Shown: piece after piece, positions 9,397 to 18,210 of the stretch | Layout of the letters: each line of letters opens with the position of its first letter | Numbering within the stretch: position 1 is the stretch's first letter | Origin: Allosediminivita pacifica | GTDB lineage: Bacteria > Pseudomonadota > Alphaproteobacteria > Rhodobacterales > Rhodobacteraceae | Reading direction: 5' to 3' | Assembly (NCBI RefSeq): GCF_003054175.1 | Contig: NZ_QBKN01000005.1 | Coordinates: forward strand, 62,001 to 126,000 | Length of the DNA: 64,000 nt | Notes under the pieces: generated by a model | The model's database searches: none | Told to the model about the DNA's origin: nothing | What the model saw: only the letters and a program-made list of their open reading frames with translations | Program-made: the position numbers and the translations under genes

Positions 9397-10089
9397 ATGC
9401 AGAATGGAATATCCGGGTTGAGCTGCAACGCGAAGGTCTGGGGGGCCGGCGGGATCGCCGGTGTCGTGATCTTCTTGTTGCTCGTTCTGGTCGGCGTAGG
9501 TGCCTTCCTTGCGTTTCTTGTCGGCGTGCTGATCTGCGTCGGCGGCGGCATCGCCGGGCGCAACCTCTACTGCACCGAGGGCGGCGCACTCGCTGAATTC
9601 GGCAGCGCCGCCACGCCCGAAACTCCCGAGGCGCCCGAGCCGGGCCCAGCACCTGAACCCGTTCGCGGGCCCGAGCCTGCCACCGCCCCCGAGGCGGCAG
9701 CGTACCCCGGGCCATCGGAGGCGGAGTCCGAGACAACGGGTCAACCGGCCGAAGTGGGGCCCGCACCGGCAGAAGAGGTGCCCGGTTCCGCCGCGACGGC
9801 GACGCCCGAGGCGCAGGCCGAAGTGCTCGAGGGCGAGGCTTCCAGGCCCGAGACGCTCGCGGGACCGCGCGCGGGGCAGGCCGACGACCTCAAGCAGCTC
9901 AAGGGACTGGGCCCCAAGCTGGAAGAGTCGCTGAACGCAGCGGGCATCTACCATTTCGACCAGATCGCCGCGTGGTCCGCGGACGAGGTGGCCTGGGTCG
10001 AGGATAACGTCGATGGCGTGCGGGGGCGGGTGACCCGGGACGACTGGGTCGAACAGGCCCGCGCGCTGACCGCGACACCCCAGGGATGA
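9397..10089 (+). CDS. Membrane-anchored protein with C-terminal helix-hairpin-helix module, nuo-linked
   Basis: 230 residues from the ATG at 9397 (AGGGGAG upstream); an in-frame ATG at 9349 is less likely. Residues ~16-55 hold a long Val/Leu/Gly-rich hydrophobic stretch, one or two membrane segments, flanked by CNAKVW and NLYCTEGG. Then comes a ~100-residue Pro/Ala/Glu-rich linker. Residues ~162-230 are the same helix-hairpin-helix module as in NuoE (ADDLKQLKGLGPKLEESL, DEVAWVEDNV, TRDDWVEQARAL). It could tether or bind near complex I at the membrane; DNA binding, as in other helix-hairpin-helix proteins, is the alternative. Function is not known. Confidence 0.75.
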   Translation: MQNGISGLSCNAKVWGAGGIAGVVIFLLLVLVGVGAFLAFLVGVLICVGGGIAGRNLYCTEGGALAEFGSAATPETPEAPEPGPAPEPVRGPEPATAPEAAAYPGPSEAESETTGQPAEVGPAPAEEVPGSAATATPEAQAEVLEGEASRPETLAGPRAGQADDLKQLKGLGPKLEESLNAAGIYHFDQIAAWSADEVAWVEDNVDGVRGRVTRDDWVEQARALTATPQG

Positions 10090-10252
10090 TCGCAATGTGA
10101 ACCGGTTTCAGGCGGGCTCTCCCGCCTGCGACCCTGGCGGGCCTTGCCAGAGAACACGCAACATGCGAGGCCTGCCTACGGCACTGTTGGGGAGGAACGG
10201 CGCTTTTGCGGCGTACCATGCCGGTCGCCGGAGGTGACAAAGGAGCGAGACT

Positions 10253-10858
10253 GTGACCATGACGACCCCGATTTCCGCGATGACCGAGAGCTTTGCCCCC
10301 GTCATCCGCCTGATGGAGTACCAGAACCGCCTCGCGTGGGAGACGACCGAAGCCATGATGCGCTTCGCGATGATGCCCTGGCAGGGGTTCACCTCGAAGG
10401 CCGGGTTCGGATCGATCTGCGCGCCCGCCGGCGTCCAGCGCAAGGCGGTCGAGACGGTCGAAGAAACGACCGCCAACGTGGCCGAGACGGTCGAGGAAGT
10501 CGTTGAGGAAGCGACCGCGACGACCGAGGCCAATGCGGAGAAGGTCGCCGAGACCGCGGCGGAAATGACGGCGGAGACCGTCGAAGCCGCTGGTGCCGAG
10601 GCCGAAACGGCGGTTGCGGCGGTGAAGCCCAAGGGGCTCGATGCGCCGCGCGGCGGCGCGGCCGACGATCTCAAGCAGCTCGAAGGCGTCGGACCCAAGC
10701 TGGAGGAGGCGATCAACGCGATCGGCATCTTCCACCTGGACCAGATTGCCAAGTGGACCGAGGCCGAGGTGGCCTGGGTCGATGAGAATCTCGCAGGGGT
10801 GCGTGGACGCGCCTCGCGCAACGGCTGGGTCGCGCAGGCCCGGTCGCTGGCAGGCTGA
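10253..10858 (+). CDS. Coiled-coil protein with C-terminal helix-hairpin-helix module, nuo-linked
   Basis: 201 residues. GTG at 10253 lies seven bases after AGGAG; ATG at 10259 would need 13-base spacing. Residues ~10-45 (FAPVIRLMEYQNRLAWETTE, MMRFAMMPWQGF) look like an amphipathic helix, slightly phasin-like. Residues ~60-125 are a heptad-like Glu/Ala/Thr/Val coiled coil. Residues ~137-201 are the third copy of the module found in NuoE (ADDLKQLEGVGPKLEEAI, AEVAWVDENL, WVAQARSLAG). It carries no membrane segment or signal peptide. Function unknown. Confidence 0.75.
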   Translation: MTMTTPISAMTESFAPVIRLMEYQNRLAWETTEAMMRFAMMPWQGFTSKAGFGSICAPAGVQRKAVETVEETTANVAETVEEVVEEATATTEANAEKVAETAAEMTAETVEAAGAEAETAVAAVKPKGLDAPRGGAADDLKQLEGVGPKLEEAINAIGIFHLDQIAKWTEAEVAWVDENLAGVRGRASRNGWVAQARSLAG

Positions 10859-10863
10859 CGCGC

Positions 10864-11094
10864 GTGTCGGCGGCGATGATGGGGCAGGACGATATCAACC
10901 GGCGGGGGCGCGCCATCGCGCTTCTGATCGCCGGAGTCGGCCTGGCCTGGATCGCCGCCACTGCGCTCGGCGCCGCGCTGGACTGGAGCCAGCGGATACG
11001 CGCGCTGTTCGATCTGGCCGCATTGGCCGGGTTCGGACTGGCGATCTGGAAGATCTACGAGCTCTGGCGCGATCGCCGGACGAACAAGGACTGA
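10864..11094 (+). CDS. DUF5337-type small membrane protein
   Basis: 76 residues with GTG at 10864 (ATG at 10876 or 10879 possible). Two membrane helices ([19 protein letters not shown] and [19 protein letters not shown]) are separated by a short polar turn, with a basic C-terminal tail. This matches my memory of DUF5337, a Rhodobacteraceae family encoded just before nuoF. It sits six bases after the coiled-coil gene and four bases before nuoF. It could be a supernumerary or assembly protein of complex I, which is unproven. Confidence 0.65.
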   Translation: MSAAMMGQDDINRRGRAIALLIAGVGLAWIAATALGAALDWSQRIRALFDLAALAGFGLAIWKIYELWRDRRTNKD

Positions 11095-11098
11095 GACA

Positions 11099-12394
11099 AT
11101 GCTCAAGGACCAAGACCGCATCTTCACCAATCTCTACGGGATGCATGACCGCACGCTGGATGGCGCGCGGAAACGGGGGCATTGGGACAACACGGCCGAC
11201 CTGATCGGCAAGGGCCGCGACTGGATCGTCGACGAGATGAAGCAGTCTGGCCTGCGTGGCCGCGGCGGCGCGGGCTTCCCCACCGGCCTGAAGTGGTCCT
11301 TCATGCCCAAGGAATCCGACGGTCGTCCGCATTACCTTGTTGTGAACGCCGACGAATCCGAGCCGGGCACCTGCAAGGACCGCGAAATCATGCGCCACGA
11401 TCCGCATACGCTGATCGAGGGCTGCCTGATCGCGAGCTTCGCCATGAGCGCGCATGCCTGCTACATCTACATCCGCGGCGAATACATCCGCGAGCGCGAG
11501 GCCCTTCAGGCCGCCATCAACGAGGCCTATGACGCCGGGCTTCTGGGCAAGAACGCCGCTGGCAGCGGTTGGGACTTCGACCTCTACCTGACCCATGGGG
11601 CCGGGGCCTACATCTGCGGCGAGGAAACCGCGCTGCTCGAAAGCCTCGAGGGCAAGAAGGGCATGCCGCGCATGAAGCCGCCGTTCCCGGCGGGCGCGGG
11701 TCTTTACGGCTGCCCGACCACGGTGAACAACGTCGAATCCATCGCCGTTGTGCCCACGGTCCTGCGGCGTGGCGCGTCGTGGTTCTCGAGCTTCGGCCGC
11801 CAGAACAACGCCGGCACCAAGATCTTTGCCGTCTCGGGCCACGTGAACAATCCCTGCGTCGTCGAGGAAGAGATGTCGATCAGCTTCGAAGAGCTGATCG
11901 AGCGTCACTGCGGCGGCATCCGGGGCGGCTGGGACAACCTCAAGGCGGTGATCCCCGGCGGGTCCTCCGTGCCCTGCGTGCGCGGCGAGAAGATGAAGGA
12001 CGCGGTCATGGACTTCGACGCGCTGCGCGAAGTCGGATCGAGCCTCGGCACCGCCGCCGTGATCGTGATGGACAAGGACACCGACATCATCAAGGCGATC
12101 TGGCGCCTGTCCAAGTTCTACAAGCACGAGAGCTGCGGCCAGTGCACCCCCTGCCGAGAGGGCACGGGCTGGATGATGCGGGTCATGGACCGGCTGGTGA
12201 AGGGGCAGGCCGAGGTCGAGGAAATCGACATGCTGCTCGACGTCACCAAGCAGGTCGAGGGCCACACGATCTGCGCCCTCGGCGACGCCGCAGCCTGGCC
12301 GATCCAGGGTCTCATCCGGAACTTCCGCGACGAGATCGAGGACCGCATCAAGGCCAAGCGCGCCGGTCGCATGAGTGCCGTCGCCGCCGAGTGA
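11099..12394 (+). CDS. nuoF: NADH-quinone oxidoreductase subunit F (NADH/FMN subunit)
   Basis: 431 residues. It oxidises NADH with FMN and carries the N3 [4Fe-4S] cluster. The glycine-rich loop [13 protein letters not shown] (residues ~54-66), the second nucleotide motif [19 protein letters not shown], and cluster ligands in [12 protein letters not shown] plus HTICALGD are intact. The N-terminus begins four bases after the DUF5337 stop. A 344-base gap follows, the largest inside the operon. Confidence 0.97.
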   Translation: MLKDQDRIFTNLYGMHDRTLDGARKRGHWDNTADLIGKGRDWIVDEMKQSGLRGRGGAGFPTGLKWSFMPKESDGRPHYLVVNADESEPGTCKDREIMRHDPHTLIEGCLIASFAMSAHACYIYIRGEYIREREALQAAINEAYDAGLLGKNAAGSGWDFDLYLTHGAGAYICGEETALLESLEGKKGMPRMKPPFPAGAGLYGCPTTVNNVESIAVVPTVLRRGASWFSSFGRQNNAGTKIFAVSGHVNNPCVVEEEMSISFEELIERHCGGIRGGWDNLKAVIPGGSSVPCVRGEKMKDAVMDFDALREVGSSLGTAAVIVMDKDTDIIKAIWRLSKFYKHESCGQCTPCREGTGWMMRVMDRLVKGQAEVEEIDMLLDVTKQVEGHTICALGDAAAWPIQGLIRNFRDEIEDRIKAKRAGRMSAVAAE

Positions 12395-12738
12395 GCGATT
12401 AAGCCGGGTCAGGCTGCCTTGCCTGCCCCGGCCGATCACCTTCCGGTCCAGGCACCTCATGGGCCGGTTTCGCGTGAGGGCCCGAGCCAGCCGGTTTGAG
12501 GTGAAAGTTCTAACGCCCTGAATGCACTTGAGTTTTCTGGAACGACTCTCGTGGGGAAACTGCGTTCTTGCGTGAACCTGTCCCGGTCCGCCTTGACCGG
12601 TCCGGCAAAGCGGGCGAAGCTTGACGGACGGCGGGCTGTCGCAGGGGCAGGGGTTTTCCGGCCCGTGCCCTTCGCAAGGCACATCATTGGTACCTCCCGG
12701 CGCGGCTGCGCGACGGGTCATGGAAAAGGGAATTGATC
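12395..12738. other. 344-base gap between nuoF and a lipoprotein gene
   Basis: No convincing reading frame was found on either strand. Short open frames here lack ribosome sites and family features. It holds the stem-loop at 12403-12432 and a mixed-composition stretch that could contain an internal promoter for the downstream half of the operon. Confidence 0.5.
12403..12432 (+). other. Stem-loop just after nuoF
   Basis: GCCGGG and CAGGC pair with GCCTG and CCCGGC around a six-base loop, with one internal T/C mismatch. It lies eight bases after the nuoF stop. There is no T-run after it, so it is not a standard intrinsic terminator. It may protect the nuoA-F mRNA end or attenuate transcription. 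Confidence 0.4.
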
Positions 12739-13074
12739 ATGTTTCGCGCTTTGACGGCCTGCACGCTCGCTCTTGTGCTTGGCGGCTGTTCTCTCTTCGG
12801 CGGCGGCCGGACCGACAACACCTTCGACGGCTTCCACTTCCGCGGCAACGCCAGCGCCCCCCGCGACGCGCGGCAACGGTTCGTCGCCAGCGTCGGGCCT
12901 GTCTCGCAATCCATGGAAGGTGCCATCGAGGCCGCGCGCTACAAGGGCGTGCAGCACTGCATCCAGTATTTCGGCACCTCGGACATCATCTGGGAAGTCG
13001 GCCCCGACACGCCGCGCGACGCGCTCGTGACCGAGGGCGACCGCCTCACCTTCGTCGGCACCTGCCAGGACTGA
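12739..13074 (+). CDS. Small lipoprotein between nuoF and nuoG
   Basis: 111 residues from the ATG at 12739 (AAGGG upstream; TTG at 12733 is the alternative). The signal MFRALTACTLALVLGGC ends in lipobox LGGC. The mature part has HCIQYFGTSDIIWEVGPDTP and ends VGTCQD, two Cys that could form a disulphide. No known family was recognised. Co-orientation inside the nuo cluster is the only hint of function. Confidence 0.65.
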   Translation: MFRALTACTLALVLGGCSLFGGGRTDNTFDGFHFRGNASAPRDARQRFVASVGPVSQSMEGAIEAARYKGVQHCIQYFGTSDIIWEVGPDTPRDALVTEGDRLTFVGTCQD

Positions 13075-13123
13075 TCCGGCGCTGACCCGCCGGTATCGGC
13101 ACGGTGATATTGAATAACCGTCC

Positions 13124-13134
13124 CGTTCCGGCCA
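13124..13134 (+). repeat. Third copy of the nuoA-leader 11-mer
   Basis: CGTTCCGGCCA, identical to the first 11 bases of the repeat pair at 4841-4871, lies about 30 bases before the DUF5333 gene of the same operon. Confidence 0.4.
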
Positions 13135-13165
13135 CCTCTGTCATGAAATCATGACGGAGACTTCC

Positions 13166-13564
13166 ATGCGAGCCCTTGTGGCCCTGTTCGTGACCCTCGG
13201 CCTGTCACTCCCCGCCGCTGCGCAATCCAAGCCGCCCCTGCGCGAGGTGGCCGAGATCGACAACGGCCTGATGGCCGTCGCGATTGCTCTGGAAATCAGC
13301 GAAGAATGCGATGACATCGGCGCCCGCTATCTGCGTGGGGTCGGAACCCTCAGCGCGCTCAAGTCGCAGGCGCGATCACTCGGATACTCGGAAGAAGAGA
13401 TAGAGGACTACGTGACCTCGAAGTCCGAGAAGGCCCGCATGCGGCGCAAGGCCGAGAGCTATCTTGAAGGGCAGGGCGTCGACGCCAAGGACAACGATCA
13501 GCTCTGCGCCTACGGGCGCGGCGAGATCCAAAAGAACAGTCCTGTCGGGCGACTCCTGCGGTGA
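13166..13564 (+). CDS. DUF5333-type exported protein
   Basis: 132 residues from the ATG at 13166, preceded by CGGAG; an ATG at 13151 is also in frame. It has a signal peptide (MRALVALFVTLGLSLPAAAQ) and a mature helical domain with LMAVAIALEISEECDDIGAR and a late DQLCAYGRGEI, giving two cysteines. It resembles the DUF5333 family found at this place in Rhodobacteraceae nuo clusters (from memory). It is periplasmic by prediction; function unknown. Confidence 0.65.
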   Translation: MRALVALFVTLGLSLPAAAQSKPPLREVAEIDNGLMAVAIALEISEECDDIGARYLRGVGTLSALKSQARSLGYSEEEIEDYVTSKSEKARMRRKAESYLEGQGVDAKDNDQLCAYGRGEIQKNSPVGRLLR

Positions 13565-13767
13565 TCGGCAGGCGTTAACCTCGAGGTAACGTGATCACAT
13601 CTAAAGCGTAGGGGGCGCAAATCGCGGCCCCGCGTCGTTTTTTCCTGCTCGCGACCCGGCGCATGGGCTGGCATCGTCGCACAAGCCGCGATAGACACTG
13701 CCCAAAGTTCGTGCCTTGCGCGCCGCGCAGGGCGCGGGCCCTGCGAACGCCAAGAGAGGGCTCGGGC

Positions 13768-15789
13768 ATGACTGACATGCGCACGATCATCATCGACGGG
13801 AAAGAGCACGAAGTGGACAGCGCGATGACGCTGATCCAGGCCTGCGAAGAGGCGGGGATCGAGATACCGCGCTTCTGCTACCACGAGCGGCTTTCCATCG
13901 CGGGCAACTGCCGGATGTGCCTTGTCGAAGTCGTCGGCGGCCCGCCGAAGCCCGCCGCCTCCTGTGCCATGCAGGTCAAGGACATGCGGCCCGGCAAGAA
14001 CGGCGAACCGCCCGAGATCAAGACCAACAGCCCGATGGTCAAGAAGGCCCGTGAAGGGGTGATGGAGTTCCTGCTCATCAATCACCCGCTGGACTGCCCG
14101 ATCTGCGACCAGGGCGGCGAATGCGACCTTCAGGACCAGGCGATGGCCTACGGCGTCGACTTCTCGCGCTACCGCGAGCCGAAGCGCGCCGTCGAGGATC
14201 TGGACCTCGGCCCGCTGGTCGAAACCCACATGACGCGCTGCATTTCCTGCACGCGCTGCGTCCGCTTCATCACCGAGGTGGCCGGAATGCCGGAACTCGG
14301 CCAGACGGGGCGCGGCGAGGACGCGGAAATCACCTCCTACCTCGGGCAGACGCTCGAGTCGGAGATGCAGGGCAACATCATCGACCTCTGCCCGGTGGGC
14401 GCGCTGGTCTCGAAGCCCTACGCCTTTACCGCCCGCCCGTGGGAACTGACCAAGACGGAATCCATCGACGTGATGGATGCGCTCGGCTCCTCGATCCGCG
14501 TCGACTGCAAGGGCCGTGAAGTGATGCGCTTCCTGCCGCGCAACCATGACGGCGTGAACGAGGAATGGATCTCGGACAAGACGCGCTTCGTCTGGGACGG
14601 CCTGCGCCGCCAGCGGCTCGACAAGCCCTACATCCGCAAGAACGGCAAGCTGACCCCCGCCACCTGGCCCGAGGCGCTCTCCGCCGCGGCCAGCGCCATG
14701 AAGGGCGCCAAGAAGGTTGCGGGCCTCGTCGGCGATCTCGCCCCGGTCGAGGCCGCCTACGGTCTCAAGACCCTGGTCGAAAGCCTGGGCGGCAATGTGG
14801 AATCGCGTGTCGATGGCGCCAAGCTGCCCGCGGGCAACCGCTCCGGTTACGTGGGCACCGCCTCGATCGAGGACGTGGACATGGCCGACAGCATCGTGCT
14901 GATCGGGACCAACCCGCGCCATGAAGCGCCCGTGCTGAACGCGCGTATCCGCAAGGCATGGCTCAACGGCGCGCAGGTGTCGCGCGTGGGTCAGCCCGAC
15001 GACCTGACCTTCGACGTCGAGGAGCTGGGCACGGGCCGCGACTCGCTTTCGAAGTTCGCGGACAAGGATCACTCCGACAAGAAGGGCACCGCCGGTGTCG
15101 TGATCGTGGGGCAGGGCGCCCTGACCGGTGACGACGGCGCGGCCGTGTTGGCCACCGCGATGAAGATCGCCGAAGCCTCTGGCGCCAAGCTCATGGTCCT
15201 GCACACCGCGGCCAGCCGCGTGGGCGCGATGGACGCGGGCGCCGTGACCGAGGGTGGCCTCGAGGCCGCGCTCGACGGGGCCGACGTGATCTACAACCTT
15301 GGCGCGGACGAGATCCAGATCGCCGACGGTGCCTTCGTCATCTACCAAGGCAGCCACGGCGACCGCGGGGCTCACCGCGCCGACGTCATCCTGCCCGCCG
15401 CCGCCTACACCGAGGAACAGGGGCTCTTCGTGAACACCGAAGGCCGTCCCCAGATGGCGCTGCGCGCCTCGTTCCCCCCGGGCGAGGCCAAGGAAAACTG
15501 GGCGATCCTGCGGGCGCTGTCGGCCGAGGCGGGCAAAACCCTGCCCTGGGACAGCCTCGCGCAGCTGCGCCAGAAGCTCGTCGCCGACGCGCCGCAGCTC
15601 AAGGGCATCGACTCGGTCCCCGAGAACGAATGGCAGGCGGTCGAGGCCGGCAAGCTGGGCGATGGCGACTTCGTGTCGCCGGTGTCCGACTTCTGGCTAA
15701 GCAACCCGATCGCGCGCGCCTCTGAACTCATGGCCGAGCTGTCGCGACGCGCCAAGGAGCGGGCCGAGGCACCGATTGCGGCCGAGTGA
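13768..15789 (+). CDS. nuoG: NADH-quinone oxidoreductase subunit G (75 kDa)
   Basis: 673 residues. The N-terminal iron-sulphur region holds a [2Fe-2S] site ([19 protein letters not shown]), the His/Cys-ligated cluster motif [17 protein letters not shown], and two [4Fe-4S] sites ([23 protein letters not shown]). Residues ~220-673 form the molybdopterin-oxidoreductase-like domain, which binds no cofactor in complex I. The start [11 protein letters not shown] has AGAGAGGG in front. A 203-base gap upstream may carry a promoter. The following lipoprotein starts four bases after the stop. Confidence 0.97.
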   Translation: MTDMRTIIIDGKEHEVDSAMTLIQACEEAGIEIPRFCYHERLSIAGNCRMCLVEVVGGPPKPAASCAMQVKDMRPGKNGEPPEIKTNSPMVKKAREGVMEFLLINHPLDCPICDQGGECDLQDQAMAYGVDFSRYREPKRAVEDLDLGPLVETHMTRCISCTRCVRFITEVAGMPELGQTGRGEDAEITSYLGQTLESEMQGNIIDLCPVGALVSKPYAFTARPWELTKTESIDVMDALGSSIRVDCKGREVMRFLPRNHDGVNEEWISDKTRFVWDGLRRQRLDKPYIRKNGKLTPATWPEALSAAASAMKGAKKVAGLVGDLAPVEAAYGLKTLVESLGGNVESRVDGAKLPAGNRSGYVGTASIEDVDMADSIVLIGTNPRHEAPVLNARIRKAWLNGAQVSRVGQPDDLTFDVEELGTGRDSLSKFADKDHSDKKGTAGVVIVGQGALTGDDGAAVLATAMKIAEASGAKLMVLHTAASRVGAMDAGAVTEGGLEAALDGADVIYNLGADEIQIADGAFVIYQGSHGDRGAHRADVILPAAAYTEEQGLFVNTEGRPQMALRASFPPGEAKENWAILRALSAEAGKTLPWDSLAQLRQKLVADAPQLKGIDSVPENEWQAVEAGKLGDGDFVSPVSDFWLSNPIARASELMAELSRRAKERAEAPIAAE

Positions 15790-15793
15790 TCCG

Positions 15794-16219
15794 GTGCCGT
15801 CGCTTGCACGGACGCTGGGCATGATGGCGCTGGCCGGGACACTGGGCGGTTGCGCCGCCCCGGCCGAAGACGGCGAGGCAGCCCCGAGGCTGCCCGTCGC
15901 GCGACCCGAGGGTGCCGTCTACCGCGGCATCGAGACGCGGCTGCTCGACAACGATCTGGTCAGCTTTGTCGTGGAAATGAACGGAGCGCGTGACGCGCGC
16001 GACGTGGAAGACTATGCCGAGTGCGCGGCCGCGCAATACGCTCTGATCCGGGGATACGGATTTGCGCGTCATTTGCGCACAAAGGTCGAGGAAGAGGGTG
16101 GCCTATGGCGGGCAGATGCGGTTTACACCATCTCGCCGGCGCTGCCCCGCGGTCTGAAGACGATAGACGCCGAAGTCGTCGCCCAGGCCTGCGCCGAGAG
16201 CGGAATACCGATGGTGTGA
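15794..16219 (+). CDS. Small lipoprotein between nuoG and nuoH
   Basis: 141 residues from a GTG four bases after the nuoG stop; an ATG at 15821 would remove the positively charged part of the signal. The signal [20 protein letters not shown] ends in lipobox LGGC. The mature domain ([20 protein letters not shown], then [20 protein letters not shown] and [19 protein letters not shown]) looks alpha/beta. It is located seven bases before nuoH. No name is available; it is the third lipoprotein of the operon. Confidence 0.65.
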   Translation: MPSLARTLGMMALAGTLGGCAAPAEDGEAAPRLPVARPEGAVYRGIETRLLDNDLVSFVVEMNGARDARDVEDYAECAAAQYALIRGYGFARHLRTKVEEEGGLWRADAVYTISPALPRGLKTIDAEVVAQACAESGIPMV

Positions 16220-16226
16220 GGAGCTG

Positions 16227-17264
16227 ATGGCCGATTTCTTTTCCACCCCCCTGGGCACGCTGGTGATCGTTGCACTGCAATGTCTCGCGGTGCTTGGCTT
16301 CGTCATGATCTCGCTGCTCTTCCTGGTCTACGGTGACCGGAAGATCTGGGCCGCGGTCCAGCTGCGGCGCGGACCCAACGTTGTCGGCTTCGCCGGCCTG
16401 CTCCAGACCGTGGCGGACGCCCTGAAATACGTCGTGAAGGAGGTCGTGATTCCCGCGGGCTCCGACCGGACGGTCTTCATCATGGCCCCGCTGACGAGCT
16501 TCGTGCTCGCCATGATCGCCTGGGCAGTGATCCCCTTCAACGACACATGGGTGCTCAGCGACATCAACGTCGCCATCCTCTATGTCTTCGCCGTCTCCTC
16601 TCTTGAGGTCTACGGCGTCATCATGGGGGGCTGGGCGTCCAACTCGAAATACCCCTTCCTCGGCTCGCTGCGCTCGGCCGCGCAGATGATCTCCTACGAG
16701 GTCTCCATCGGCCTCATCATCATCGGCGTCATCATCTCCACCGGGAGCATGAACTTCGGCGACATCGTGCGGGCGCAGGACGGCAACCTCGGCTTCTTCA
16801 ACTGGTACTGGCTGCCGCACTTCCCGATGGTGTTCCTGTTCTTCATCTCGGCGCTGGCCGAGACGAACCGCCCGCCCTTTGACCTTCCCGAAGCGGAATC
16901 GGAGCTCGTGGCCGGTTATCAGGTGGAATACAGCTCGACCCCGTTTCTGCTCTTCATGGCGGGCGAGTACATCGCCATGTTCCTGATGTGTGCGCTGACC
17001 TCGCTGCTGTTCTTCGGCGGCTGGCTGTCGCCGATCCCGGGCCTGCCCGACGGGGCGCTCTGGATGGTGGCCAAGATGGCGTTCTTCTTCTTCATCTTCG
17101 CGATGGTGAAGGCGATCACGCCGCGCTACCGCTACGACCAACTGATGCGCCTTGGCTGGAAGGTCTTCCTGCCCTTCTCGCTGGTCTGGGTCGTCTGGGT
17201 CGCCTTTGCCGCGAAGTTCGAGTGGCTGTGGGGCTTCTACACCCGCTGGGCCACGGGGGGCTGA
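16227..17264 (+). CDS. nuoH: NADH-quinone oxidoreductase subunit H
   Basis: 345 residues with eight membrane segments. It links the quinone chamber to the proton-pumping arm. Conserved loops are visible: [18 protein letters not shown], the acidic [20 protein letters not shown] and [19 protein letters not shown]. The start ATG follows GAGGAG. The next gene begins two bases after the stop. Confidence 0.97.
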   Translation: MADFFSTPLGTLVIVALQCLAVLGFVMISLLFLVYGDRKIWAAVQLRRGPNVVGFAGLLQTVADALKYVVKEVVIPAGSDRTVFIMAPLTSFVLAMIAWAVIPFNDTWVLSDINVAILYVFAVSSLEVYGVIMGGWASNSKYPFLGSLRSAAQMISYEVSIGLIIIGVIISTGSMNFGDIVRAQDGNLGFFNWYWLPHFPMVFLFFISALAETNRPPFDLPEAESELVAGYQVEYSSTPFLLFMAGEYIAMFLMCALTSLLFFGGWLSPIPGLPDGALWMVAKMAFFFFIFAMVKAITPRYRYDQLMRLGWKVFLPFSLVWVVWVAFAAKFEWLWGFYTRWATGG

Positions 17265-17265
17265 G

Positions 17266-17535
17266 ATGGCGGACCTGAAAGAAGCGATCCTGGACGCCAA
17301 GTACGTGGACCTGATCGCGCTTGGGGACTTCATTGCGCGGGACTGTGCGCTGCCCGTCATCGACGGATCGGGCAACGCGCTGCCGCAGGCGAGCGAACTT
17401 GCGGCCGCAATGTTCCGCTGGGCAGCCGGCGCCGACCCTCAGGCAGGGGCCCAGGCAGAGACATTCATGGCGCCCGCCAGCGATGGCACGGTGCCCTTCT
17501 TTTCCGAAACTTCCACCTCCGGGGGTAACAGCTGA
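17266..17535 (+). CDS. Small protein of unknown function between nuoH and nuoI
   Basis: 89 residues, soluble, acidic. [20 protein letters not shown] is helical; the rest is Ala/Gly/Ser-rich and includes a single Cys. It begins two bases after nuoH and its TGA overlaps the nuoI ATG by one base (TGATG), so it is very probably translated with both. No family was recognised. Confidence 0.6.
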   Translation: MADLKEAILDAKYVDLIALGDFIARDCALPVIDGSGNALPQASELAAAMFRWAAGADPQAGAQAETFMAPASDGTVPFFSETSTSGGNS

Positions 17536-18029
17536 TGGCCACGATCGACTACGGCCGCGCTGCGCGGTACTTCCTGCTTCATGACTTTTTCGTGGGCTTC
17601 AAGCTGGGCCTGAAGTACTTCTTCGGTCCCAAGGCGACGTTGAACTACCCGCACGAGAAGGGCCCGCTGTCGCCGCGCTTTCGCGGCGAACACGCGCTGC
17701 GCCGTTATCCCAACGGCGAGGAACGCTGCATCGCCTGCAAGCTCTGCGAGGCGATCTGCCCCGCGCAGGCGATCACCATTGATGCCGAACCACGCGAGGA
17801 CGGCAGCCGCCGCACCACGCGCTACGACATCGACATGACCAAGTGCATCTACTGCGGCTTCTGCCAGGAAGCCTGCCCGGTCGATGCCATCGTCGAGGGG
17901 CCGAACTTCGAGTTCTCCACCGAGACGCGCGAAGAACTCTACTACGACAAGGCCAAGCTGCTCGAAAACGGCGAGCGGTGGGAGGCCGAGATCGCCCGAA
18001 ACCTCGAAATGGACGCGCCCTACCGCTGA
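17535..18029 (+). CDS. nuoI: NADH-quinone oxidoreductase subunit I (two [4Fe-4S])
   Basis: 164 residues. Two ferredoxin motifs ([12 protein letters not shown] and [12 protein letters not shown]) bind clusters N6a and N6b that relay electrons to NuoB. An N-terminal amphipathic region ([20 protein letters not shown]) anchors it to the membrane arm. [20 protein letters not shown] and the [11 protein letters not shown]-like tail ([11 protein letters not shown]) are typical of the alphaproteobacterial/mitochondrial TYKY form. Confidence 0.97.
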   Translation: MATIDYGRAARYFLLHDFFVGFKLGLKYFFGPKATLNYPHEKGPLSPRFRGEHALRRYPNGEERCIACKLCEAICPAQAITIDAEPREDGSRRTTRYDIDMTKCIYCGFCQEACPVDAIVEGPNFEFSTETREELYYDKAKLLENGERWEAEIARNLEMDAPYR

Positions 18030-18039
18030 TCTTCACTGG

Positions 18040-18210
18040 ATGAAATGGGACATGCAAAACCTCGCAGCCACGCTGACCCGCACAGGGCAGACCGCCGCCA
18101 AGAGGGCACAGGGACGGGAAAGCAGCCGCGCTTACCGCCAGCTGGCCCCTCTGCGGGGCGCGGATGTGGTATGGCTGGAGCCGATCCGCACCCAGGGAGG
18201 CACCGCATGA
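18040..18210 (+). CDS. Possible small ORF between nuoI and the CMD-like gene
   Basis: 56 codons from the ATG at 18040 (MKWDMQNLAATLTRTGQ), or 52 from 18052. The stop TGA overlaps the next gene as ATGA, the spacing pattern used by real genes in this operon. The product is basic, soluble and lacks recognisable motifs, and the ribosome site is weak. Likely real but unproven. Confidence 0.4.
   Translation: MKWDMQNLAATLTRTGQTAAKRAQGRESSRAYRQLAPLRGADVVWLEPIRTQGGTA

Noticed and set aside
10253-10370. Phasin identity for the coiled-coil helix-hairpin-helix protein
   Set aside because: The N-terminal helix is only vaguely phasin-like and no polyhydroxybutyrate genes are nearby.
12551-12736. 61-codon frame in the gap after nuoF
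   Set aside because: No Shine-Dalgarno sequence and composition unlike neighbouring genes; the lipoprotein start at 12739 is much better supported.
13510-15375. 621-residue antisense frame over nuoG
   Set aside because: Result of GC-rich third positions; no family features, and nuoG is intact on the plus strand.
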